NCBI GenBank assembly: GCA_021785175.1
Contig: JAJYGH010000007.1
Location: 1 to 54,579 of the forward strand
Origin: Chloroflexota bacterium
Lineage (GTDB): Bacteria > Chloroflexota > Limnocylindria > Limnocylindrales > CSP1-4
Direction: 5' to 3'
Length of the DNA: 54,579 bases
Position numbers and translations under genes: made by a program. This document shows positions 15,631-22,128 of the stretch, piece after piece. Under the pieces are notes generated by a model. The model was not told the DNA's origin. It made no database searches and saw only the letters and a program-made list of their open reading frames with translations. Each line of letters opens with the position of its first letter. Within the stretch, counting starts at the first letter, position 1.

Positions 15631-15936
15631 TCACGCAACCTCGTCGTCGACGTCATAGACGTTGTCGACAACGCGCGGCGGAACGAGGGGCTCCCGCCCG
15701 CCGATTCCGGGCGCCCAGCGCTGCCCGCCACTGTCGGCGACACCGCGGCCTGAGTACCCGTGCGGGCCGTCGGAGGCGAGGCGCTCCGAATAGGCCATCT
15801 GACCATCCGTCGGCGCGCTCTCGCCGGCCCACTGGAACTTCGTCCATTGCGACACGTCGGGCTCGGCCGACGTGTCGAGCCCGGGAAGCTCGCCCGCCCA
15901 TTGCGTACGATCCCACGCGATCCGCCGAAGATCCAT
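15631..15936 (-). CDS. orphan 101-aa QWAGE-repeat protein under a fluoride riboswitch
   Basis: I know no family for this protein. It is Trp/Gly/Asp-rich, polar and without a membrane segment or Cys, and it contains an internal repeat: WDRTQWAGELPGLDTSAE followed by WTKFQWAGESAPTDGQ. It ends acidic (VVDNVYDVDDEVA). The start ATG 15936 has a perfect AGGAGG 9 nt upstream. Its leader (from ~16127) carries a promoter, a fluoride aptamer and a terminator hairpin, so it is expected to be expressed only with fluoride. It is the sole gene clearly served by that riboswitch, so a direct role in fluoride response is likely (inference). Confidence 0.72.
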   Translation of the reverse strand: MDLRRIAWDRTQWAGELPGLDTSAEPDVSQWTKFQWAGESAPTDGQMAYSERLASDGPHGYSGRGVADSGGQRWAPGIGGREPLVPPRVVDNVYDVDDEVA

Positions 15937-16035
15937 TCCGCGAAACCTCCTGCGCCCTGGCCGAAGTCGCGGCCGGGGAACGTCCGCCCGCTGCGGCGAC
16001 GCCGCAGCGCGCTATGGCATGGGCGCAGGCGCACA

Positions 16036-16074
16036 GGAATCAAGACGGCTCCTGGAGCCATTGCCCCAGAAGCC
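16036..16074 (-). terminator. switch terminator of fluoride riboswitch 3
   Basis: On the minus strand, GGCTTCTGG (16074-16066) pairs over 9 bp with CCAGGAGCC (16055-16047) across a 10-nt loop, followed by GTCTTGATTCC. The 5' arm is the 3' strand of the aptamer, so aptamer and terminator exclude each other. The tail is only modestly U-rich. Confidence 0.8.
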
Positions 16075-16118
16075 ATCACCCATCAGGTGGGGTTTGGACG
16101 CGAGCTTCATCGCGTAGC
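16066..16118 (-). promoter_or_regulatory. fluoride riboswitch 3 (crcB RNA motif), terminator type
   Basis: Minus strand: ACGCGATGAAGCTCGCGT (16114-16097) gives the first hairpin and its GAAGC pairs with GCTTC. ACCCCACCTGATGGGTGATGG forms the second hairpin and enters the conserved TGATGGCTTCT. The whole matches the fluoride aptamer layout very closely. The terminator at 16036-16074 overlaps its 3' strand. It controls the 101-aa gene at 15631-15936. Confidence 0.9.
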
Positions 16119-16134
16119 CCTTCGGCCGCCGCGT

Positions 16135-16163
16135 ACCATAGACCGGCACCACCGGACTGTCAA
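16135..16163 (-). promoter_or_regulatory. sigma-70-type promoter of riboswitch 3
   Basis: Minus strand TTGACA (16163-16158), a 17-bp spacer and TATGGT (16140-16135), about 20 nt before the aptamer. Consensus -35 and ideal spacing make this the best promoter seen in the window. The remaining 16164-16384 stretch holds no gene I can support. Confidence 0.75.
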
Positions 16164-16384
16164 GACGGCCACAGGTGTGGACGGCCACAGGCGCAACGGC
16201 CCCGGTCCTGCATCGTTCGGTGGCTGCTTCTCTTCGCGTTCCTCTCGCTGCATCTCGTCCCGGACCTCCTGCCCGGATCTGGGCCGCCGACGATCTCATC
16301 CTGGCGGCAACGATCGTCCGCTGGTGCGGACGGCGCGGGTCTGACAACGGCGTCACGCCCCTGACTGGCATCGTTGGTCGGCGT

Positions 16385-16414
16385 TTGCCGGATGGAACCG
16401 GTCTGGGATAGACT
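16385..16414 (+). promoter_or_regulatory. promoter of the Ehr complex operon
   Basis: TTGCCG (16385-16390), an 18-bp spacer and TAGACT (16409-16414), ending 11 nt before the aptamer. The same TAGACT hexamer precedes riboswitches 5 and 7, which supports it as a shared -10 element of this organism. Confidence 0.65.
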
Positions 16415-16421
16415 CCCGGCT

Positions 16422-16494
16422 CGACGGCGATGGAGCCTCGCCGCGGCCCGTGATGGTCCGGACCGAAACCGCAGCGCGCTGCTGATAGCTCCTC
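16422..16494 (+). promoter_or_regulatory. fluoride riboswitch 4 (crcB RNA motif) of the Ehr operon
   Basis: GGCGATGGAGCCTCGCC (16426-16442) and GCTGATAGCTCCTCC (16480-16494) are the conserved halves; GGAGC pairs with GCTCC. An inserted GGTCCGGACC hairpin and the GCAGC/GCTGC stem lie between them, preceded by the AAACC typical of the motif. A CCCGAC/GTCGGG hairpin follows. The released CTCCTCC could pair with GGAGG (16533-16537) before the first gene, giving translational control (inference). No U-run terminator is seen. Confidence 0.9.
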
Positions 16495-16542
16495 CCCGAC
16501 ACGGTCGGGTCGAAGGACTGCAGTCGCACTGCGGAGGCATAG

Positions 16543-17502
16543 GTGAGTCTCGTCGCCCAGCAGGCGTGCCAGGTTCTGTTCGTCCTGGTGGCGTCCCCGC
16601 TCGTTCCCGGCGTGATCGACCGCGCGAAACACATCGTCCAGTCGAAGCGTGGCCCGAGCATCTTCCAGCCATATCGCGACCTCGCCCGGCTGCTGCGGAA
16701 GGGCAGCATCGTGCCCGAGGACTCGTCGTGGCTCTTCCGGGCCGCGCCCTACGCGGCATTCATCACGCCCCTCGCCGTCGCGATGCTGATCCCGGTGCTC
16801 ACGTCGTATCCTCTGCCGTTCGCGTTCATGGGGGACATGCTCTCCGGGGGCTTCATCCTCGGGCTCGGAAGCCTGCTCACCTCGATCGGCGCGCTCGACT
16901 CCGGGAGCGTCTACGCCGGGATGGGCAGCAGCAGATCGCGTGTCGTCTCCACGCTCGCCGAGCCGACTGTCCTGCTCGTGCTGTTCGGCGTGACCCTCTT
17001 CGCCCACGCCACGATCCCGTTCGTCGTGAACCAGACGCTGGCCGGCCCGACCCTGCTGCTCTCGGCGTCGCACTGGATGCTCGCGGGCGCTCTGCTCATG
17101 GTGATCCTGGCCGAGAGTGGGCGGATCCCCGTCGACAACCCTTCGAGTTCGTACGAGCTCTCGATGATCGAGCACTCGCGAACGTTCGAGTACTCGGGAC
17201 GGTGGCTGGCGCTGCTGCAGTGGGGCGGACAGATGCGCACGTTCGTCCTGCTGACGATCCTGCTGAACGTGCTCACGGTGCCATGGGGTCTCGTGCCTGA
17301 GGGGGCTGCCAGCGCCGGCACGCTGATCCTTGCGGCTGCCGCGCTGCTCGGCAAGATGGCGGTGGTTGCGGCGGCGATCGTCGTGATCGAGTCGACCGTC
17401 GCCAAGTGGCGGTTCTTCCGGATCCCGGAGTACCTCGGCGTCTCGCTGCTGTTGGCAGCACTCGGCACGATCGCTGCGTACGCGACGGGAGTCGCGGCAT
17501 GA
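16543..17502 (+). CDS. HyfC/HycD/NuoH-like membrane subunit of an Ehr-type complex
   Basis: A 319-aa integral membrane protein with about eight helices, homologous to NuoH and HycD/HyfC, the subunit that couples the peripheral arm to ion pumping. Seen: KRGPSIFQPYRDLARLLRKG (the conserved cytoplasmic loop) and ESGRIPVDNPSSSYELSMIE, the acidic-loop signature of this family. Start GTG 16543 with GGAGG 5 nt upstream, right behind riboswitch 4. It leads a seven-gene run with overlapping ends. Confidence 0.93.
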   Translation: MSLVAQQACQVLFVLVASPLVPGVIDRAKHIVQSKRGPSIFQPYRDLARLLRKGSIVPEDSSWLFRAAPYAAFITPLAVAMLIPVLTSYPLPFAFMGDMLSGGFILGLGSLLTSIGALDSGSVYAGMGSSRSRVVSTLAEPTVLLVLFGVTLFAHATIPFVVNQTLAGPTLLLSASHWMLAGALLMVILAESGRIPVDNPSSSYELSMIEHSRTFEYSGRWLALLQWGGQMRTFVLLTILLNVLTVPWGLVPEGAASAGTLILAAAALLGKMAVVAAAIVVIESTVAKWRFFRIPEYLGVSLLLAALGTIAAYATGVAA

Positions 17503-18143
17503 CCCTCCAGGCGCTCCAGATGCTCGAGGCCCTGCTCCTCCTGGCGACGCTGCGGACGGTGGGAGCCCACCGCCTCGCGGACTACATCGGCGGGTTCATC
17601 CTGCAGTCCGTGGTGCTGGCGGCGCTCGCCGTCCTGCTCGCTGCGAGTTCCGGCGCCGCCGACCTGGTAGTCGTCGCCGCCATGACGCTGGGCGCCAAGG
17701 TGTACCTGGTGCCGCGGATCCTGCGCCGCGTCGCAGCCGAGCTCCCCGTGGAACGGGGCGTGCGTTCGATGCTCGGGTTGCCTGCCTCGATCCTCGCTGC
17801 GATCGGGCTGTCGGTGCTGGCATTCCTCGGGACCTCCACCCTGGCCGAATCCGTCGGAGCGCAGGCCGGCTCGTTCGGCGTGTCGCTCAGCATGGTGCTG
17901 ATCGGGCTGTTCCTGATCACGGTTCGCCGCCACGTCGTGGCGCAGCTGGTGGGGCTGCTCACGATGGAGAACGGGACGTTCGCGGGCACGCTCGCGCTCG
18001 CGCCCCGCATGCCGTGGGTCATCGAGTTCGCGATCCTCCTCGACATCCTCGTCGCGGTCGTCGTGATGGGCCTGCTCATAACGCTGATCCACCGCGAGGT
18101 CGCGACCGCGGACACCGCCGCCCTGCGGCAACTCCGGGGGTAG
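17499..18143 (+). CDS. HyfE-like membrane subunit (NuoK-related)
   Basis: A 214-aa protein made almost entirely of hydrophobic helices (LEALLLLATLRTVGAHRLAD at the start; VIEFAILLDILVAVVVMGLL near the end). HyfE proteins are MrpC/NuoK-like subunits found in hydrogenase-4, Mrp-related and Ehr complexes. The length and GLLTMENGTFAGTLALAP, the family's conserved segment, match. The ATG overlaps the preceding stop (ATGA). Confidence 0.88.
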   Translation: MTLQALQMLEALLLLATLRTVGAHRLADYIGGFILQSVVLAALAVLLAASSGAADLVVVAAMTLGAKVYLVPRILRRVAAELPVERGVRSMLGLPASILAAIGLSVLAFLGTSTLAESVGAQAGSFGVSLSMVLIGLFLITVRRHVVAQLVGLLTMENGTFAGTLALAPRMPWVIEFAILLDILVAVVVMGLLITLIHREVATADTAALRQLRG

Positions 18144-18151
18144 GAACGTTG

Positions 18152-19624
18152 ATGATCCTGTTGCTGGCGATCGCCTCGATCGCGGCGGTCGCATCGTTTG
18201 TCGTTCCCCGGCGCGTCGCCGAAGTCGGCACCGTCGTGGCCACTCTGGCGGAGCTGGCCTGCGCGCTGCAGCTCAGCGCGCAGGTGCTGGCGTCGGGACG
18301 CATCGTCGAGCTCGACGACTGGCTCGCGGCCGACGGTCTCTCGGCGGTCGTGACGCTGATCACGGCGTTCGTCGGGGCGGCCGCCGCGATCTACTCGGTC
18401 GGGTATCTCCGCGAGGACATGCGCGAACGGGACCTCGACACGGGTTCCGCCCTCGCCGACCAGCGGCGGTACTACGGGCTGTTCCACCTGTTCCTGCTGG
18501 CCATGTTCGTGGTGAGCCTGACCGACAACCTCGGGCTCATGTGGGTCGCGATCGAGGCGGCCACGCTGGCGTCGCTGTTCCTCGTGAGCTTCTACGGCAC
18601 CCGAGAGGCCCTCGAGGCCGCCTGGAAGTACGTGCTGGTGGGATCGGTCGGGATCGCGCTCGCGTTGACCGGGACCGCCCTCGTCTATACGGCCGGCATC
18701 CGTGCGCTGGGCTCGTCGTACGACATGGTCTGGACCCGGATGGAGGCCGTCGCACCGCGTCTCGACGGCTCGATCATGCTGCTCGCGTTCGTCTTCCTGT
18801 TGATCGGCTACGGGACGAAGGCGGCGCTCGCGCCGATGCACACGTGGCTGCCGGATGCGCACAGCGAGGCACCGAGCCCGATCAGCGCGCTCCTCAGCGG
18901 CGTGCTCGTCACGGTCGCCATGTACGCGATCCTGCGCTTCTACGCGATCGCGGTTCCATCCGCGGGGCGGACGGGGATCGACGTACTGCTGCTCGGTTTC
19001 GGGCTGCTGTCGTTGCTCGTCGGCACCGGGTTCGTGCTGCGCCAGAGCGACTACAAGCGGCTCCTCGCGTACTCGAGCGTGGAGCAGATGGGCCTCGTCA
19101 GCATCGCGATCGCGTTCGGCGGACCGCTCGGCCTGTACGCCGCGATTCTCCAGATGATCGGCCACGCGCTCGCGAAGTCCCTGGCGTTCTTCGCCTCGGG
19201 ACACGTGCTGCTGCGCTACGAGACGCGTGAGGTCGACAAGGTGTCCGGAGCATTGCGGGCGCTGCCGTACAGCGGCGCCGCCCTGCTCCTCGGGGCGCTC
19301 GCGCTCTCCGGCGCTCCCCCGTTCGGCTTGTTTCCCAGCGAGGTGGCGATCGTGACGGCCGGGATCCGGGTCGGGCTGTGGCCGGCGGTTCTGGTGGTCG
19401 CCGCGTGCCTCGCGATCGTCTTTGTGGCCATCGTGGGAACGCTTGCCCGCATGCTGTTCGGGCGGCCGCCGTCCGACGTTCGGCGAGGGGAAGGCCCGTT
19501 GCTGGGTCTGGTCTCCCTCGCGGGCGTGGGGAGCATGCTCCTCGTGCTGGGCGTGTGGATCCCGGGTCCGCTCGACCAGCTGGTCCGTGCCGCGGTCGCG
19601 GCCATTGGCGGAGGGCAGGCGTGA
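18152..19624 (+). CDS. HyfF-like antiporter subunit (NuoN/L family)
   Basis: A 490-aa polytopic protein of the NADH-quinone oxidoreductase/MrpA-D antiporter family. Conserved parts: GLMWVAIEAATLASLFLVSF (with the membrane Glu), YGTKAALAPMHTWLPDAHSE and LLAYSSVEQMGLVSIAIAF. Such subunits carry the proton or sodium channel. ATG 18152 lies 8 bp after the HyfE stop; its stop overlaps the next gene. Glycines and lysines typical of the half-channels (YKRLLAYSS) are kept, so pumping is plausible. Confidence 0.92.
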   Translation: MILLLAIASIAAVASFVVPRRVAEVGTVVATLAELACALQLSAQVLASGRIVELDDWLAADGLSAVVTLITAFVGAAAAIYSVGYLREDMRERDLDTGSALADQRRYYGLFHLFLLAMFVVSLTDNLGLMWVAIEAATLASLFLVSFYGTREALEAAWKYVLVGSVGIALALTGTALVYTAGIRALGSSYDMVWTRMEAVAPRLDGSIMLLAFVFLLIGYGTKAALAPMHTWLPDAHSEAPSPISALLSGVLVTVAMYAILRFYAIAVPSAGRTGIDVLLLGFGLLSLLVGTGFVLRQSDYKRLLAYSSVEQMGLVSIAIAFGGPLGLYAAILQMIGHALAKSLAFFASGHVLLRYETREVDKVSGALRALPYSGAALLLGALALSGAPPFGLFPSEVAIVTAGIRVGLWPAVLVVAACLAIVFVAIVGTLARMLFGRPPSDVRRGEGPLLGLVSLAGVGSMLLVLGVWIPGPLDQLVRAAVAAIGGGQA

Positions 19625-21207
19625 TGCTGCATCCAGACGCCGATCCCGCACGCGTCCGGGGGCACAGCCGGGGCGGCGGCGCCACGTCGTTCTCGCGCAT
19701 TGAACCGCTCGCCGGCGCGATCCCGGTCTCGGCGACCGCCGAGCTCGAGCTCGAGGGCCTTGCCATCGCCGAATGGCCGGATCGCGTGCGTCGGCAGACA
19801 CACCGCGAGAGCGTGATGTTCGCCGACCTGTTCGGTACCGCGGATCCCGACGGCGGCGTCTCGCTGACGCTTCTCCTCAGCCTGCCGGACGGAGGGCGCT
19901 GGCTGGCGCTCCGCGACCGGATCGAGGCAGAGAGCACCTATCCGAGTCTTGTCGCCGGCGGCTTTCCCGCCGCCGAGTGGTACGAGCGCGAGATGCTCGG
20001 CTCGCTCGGCATCCACCCGGTCGGGCACCCCCATCCGGAGTCCCTGCTGCGGGGCGCGGCGCTCGCGAGCGCCGACATGGCGCGGTTCGCACCGCTTCCG
20101 GCGGGCGGGCACGTGGTCGACTTCCCGCTGGGTCCCGTCCGATCGGGCATCGTCGAGTCCGGCCACTACGGGATTCGCACCGTCGGCGAGGAGATCGTCG
20201 ACCTGCGCCTCCAGCTCGGGTTCAAGCACCGCGGCGTCGAGCAGATGCTGGCGGCGGTCGCGTGGCCCCTGGCGCCGCGCGTCGCGGAACGGATCAGCGG
20301 CACGGACGGCGTGGCACATTCGATGGCCGCGGCCGGCGCGCTCGAGCGGCTCCTCGGAGTCGACGTCCCGCTCCGCGCCCGCCAGCTGCGCTCGCTGTTC
20401 GGCGAGCTCGAGCGCCTCTACAACCACGCTGGATACCAGGCGGACCTGTGTGGGGCGACGGGGCTCGCGGTGGCACAGGCTCAGTTCGACATCCTGAAGG
20501 AGCAGATCCTGCGGCTCGCCGCGCGGATCGCCGGCCACCGATACCTGTTCGGGACGATCGTGGTCGGCGGCGTCGCGGACGACCTCGACGACGCGGCGCT
20601 GAACGACGTGCGGGACACCGTCCGGCCAGTACGTGACGCGTTCGAGGCGCTGATCGATCTGGTGGCCACGTCATCCTCCCACCAGGATCGGCTCCAGACG
20701 ACCGGCCGCCTCACGCTCGAGGAGGCGACTCGGTACGCCGTGGTCGGGCCGGTTGCGCGCGCCTCGGGCCTGGCCGTCGACGCGCGCCGGGACCACCCCT
20801 ACGCGGCGTACGACGCGCTCCGACCAACGCTCCATGTGGTCGATGGCGGAGACGCGGCCGCCCGCTCGCAGGTCCGCCTGGAGGAGGGCCTGGCGTCGGC
20901 AGACCTCGTGCTGGACCTCGTCGAGGAGCTGCGCGAATCGGCGCCGCTGCCCGCCCTGCCGTCACCTGCCTCGCGCACGCTCCCTGGGGACACGGTCGGC
21001 TTCGGATGGGCCGAAGGAGCACGCGGGACCGAGCTCCACTGGGTCGAAACAGACCGGGCGGGTGCGATCGGACGCTACCGCGTCCGCAGTGCTTCGTTCG
21101 CCTGCTGGCAGGCATTCGCGCGTTGCGTGCCCGGCGACAACATCCTCACCGACTTCCCGATCATCGAGCAGAGCTTCGGGCTCTCGTTCGCGGGCAGCGA
21201 TCGATGA
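19624..21207 (+). CDS. HyfG/HycE-like NuoC-NuoD fusion subunit lacking the Ni-Fe cysteines (Ehr type)
   Basis: A 527-aa fusion of a NuoC-like domain (about 1-160; GGFPAAEWYEREMLGSLGIH) and a NuoD/hydrogenase large-subunit domain. In [NiFe] hydrogenases two CxxC motifs bind the metal site. Here the N-terminal one reads ERISGTDGVAHS with Ser225 and Asp228 in place of Cys. The C-terminal one is FGLSFAGSDR at the very end, also without Cys. It therefore cannot be a [NiFe] hydrogenase; it fits the energy-converting-hydrogenase-related (Ehr) family between group 4 hydrogenases and complex I. The ATG overlaps the HyfF stop (TGATG); GTG 19621 is an alternative. Confidence 0.93.
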   Translation: MLHPDADPARVRGHSRGGGATSFSRIEPLAGAIPVSATAELELEGLAIAEWPDRVRRQTHRESVMFADLFGTADPDGGVSLTLLLSLPDGGRWLALRDRIEAESTYPSLVAGGFPAAEWYEREMLGSLGIHPVGHPHPESLLRGAALASADMARFAPLPAGGHVVDFPLGPVRSGIVESGHYGIRTVGEEIVDLRLQLGFKHRGVEQMLAAVAWPLAPRVAERISGTDGVAHSMAAAGALERLLGVDVPLRARQLRSLFGELERLYNHAGYQADLCGATGLAVAQAQFDILKEQILRLAARIAGHRYLFGTIVVGGVADDLDDAALNDVRDTVRPVRDAFEALIDLVATSSSHQDRLQTTGRLTLEEATRYAVVGPVARASGLAVDARRDHPYAAYDALRPTLHVVDGGDAAARSQVRLEEGLASADLVLDLVEELRESAPLPALPSPASRTLPGDTVGFGWAEGARGTELHWVETDRAGAIGRYRVRSASFACWQAFARCVPGDNILTDFPIIEQSFGLSFAGSDR

Positions 21208-21226
21208 GACCAGCGAGGACGTTCGC

Positions 21227-21589
21227 ATGCAACTGACCTGGCTCTGGCGCGGCCTCCGCACCGGTGTCCTGACCACTCGCTATCCAAGACGGCCCGAGAG
21301 GATGCCGGACGGGTGGCGCGGGACGGCCGTCCTGCAGCGCGACCAGTGCGTCGTCGAGGGCGCTCCTCCGTCATGCGTGACCGTGTGCCTTCCGCGCGCG
21401 CTGTCCGTCGAGGAGACCGGCGGTGATCGCCGGCTGCGCCTCGACCACGCCGCCTGCATCGCCTGCGGGCTGTGCGTCGCGGCCTGCCCGCGCGGCGCGC
21501 TCTCGATCTCCAACGAGTTCGAGCTTGCGGCATCCTCTCGAGCGCGCCTCATCAGCGAGCATCGTCCGAAGGGAGACCGGGCGGCATGA
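21227..21589 (+). CDS. HyfH/HycF/NuoI-like ferredoxin subunit with one altered cluster
   Basis: A 120-aa subunit that should carry two [4Fe-4S] clusters between the NuoB-like and NuoD-like subunits. The second motif is canonical (CIACGLCVAAC). The first reads DQCVVEGAPPSCVTVC: aligned to the CxxC...PPCVxVC form, the second Cys is Glu, leaving three Cys. The start ATG 21227 has GAGG about 8 nt upstream and lies 19 bp after the preceding gene; the stop overlaps the next ATG. The protein is shorter than E. coli HyfH. The altered site could hold a Glu-ligated or [3Fe-4S] cluster, or none. Confidence 0.88.
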   Translation: MQLTWLWRGLRTGVLTTRYPRRPERMPDGWRGTAVLQRDQCVVEGAPPSCVTVCLPRALSVEETGGDRRLRLDHAACIACGLCVAACPRGALSISNEFELAASSRARLISEHRPKGDRAA

Positions 21590-22128
21590 GCAGGACGGGG
21601 TTCCAGCTTCCGCTGCTCCCGGGCCGGTCGCCGAGTGAACCGCCGGATACCCAGGATCGCACGCGCGCGCTGGAGGCGAAGGGCGCATCGGAGCAGGTTG
21701 GCGCTCGGGTCAGACGGCTGTTCGGCGGGTCGTTCCACCTGCGCCACGTCGACGCGGGCTCGTGCAACGCCTGCGAGTCGGAGCTGAAGGCACTCGCCAA
21801 TCCCTACTACGACCTGCACCGGCTCGGGATCTTCATCGAGCCGTCGCCGCGTCACGCGGACGGCCTCATCGTGACCGGTCCGATCACCCTGCCCATGCGC
21901 GAGCCGCTCCTGCGCACCTACGAGGCGATGCCCGAGCCGCGCCTCGTGATCGCGGTCGGGACGTGCGCCTGCACCGGGGGGATCTTCGCCGGCAGCGAGC
22001 TCGTGGCCGGGCCGCTCGAACGTCTGCTGCCGGTCGACGTGTACATCCCGGGCTGCCCTCCCTCGCCGCTCACGCTGCTGCACGGGCTGCTGCTCGCGCT
22101 CGGCCGGGTTGAGGAGGCGCGGCGATGA
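21586..22128 (+). CDS. HyfI/HycG/NuoB-like small subunit
   Basis: A 180-aa subunit with the proximal cluster ligands of the NuoB/small-subunit family: GSCNACESE, GTCACTGG and PGCPPSPLTLL. It passes electrons to the cavity formed with the large subunit. All four Cys are kept although the Ni-Fe ligands of the partner are lost, so electron transfer to this site is probably still used, for example with quinone. It is flanked by ATGA overlaps on both sides. Confidence 0.92.
   Translation: MSRTGFQLPLLPGRSPSEPPDTQDRTRALEAKGASEQVGARVRRLFGGSFHLRHVDAGSCNACESELKALANPYYDLHRLGIFIEPSPRHADGLIVTGPITLPMREPLLRTYEAMPEPRLVIAVGTCACTGGIFAGSELVAGPLERLLPVDVYIPGCPPSPLTLLHGLLLALGRVEEARR

Noticed and set aside
16210-16300. 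Hydrophobic plus-strand stretch (RWLLLFAFLSLHLVPDLLPG)
   Set aside because: No start codon with an RBS and no continuation; the region upstream of riboswitch 4 is better explained as promoter DNA.
19624-21207. Reading the operon as a [NiFe] hydrogenase or formate hydrogenlyase
   Set aside because: Both CxxC Ni-Fe motifs are missing and no formate dehydrogenase or hydrogenase maturation protease gene is present.
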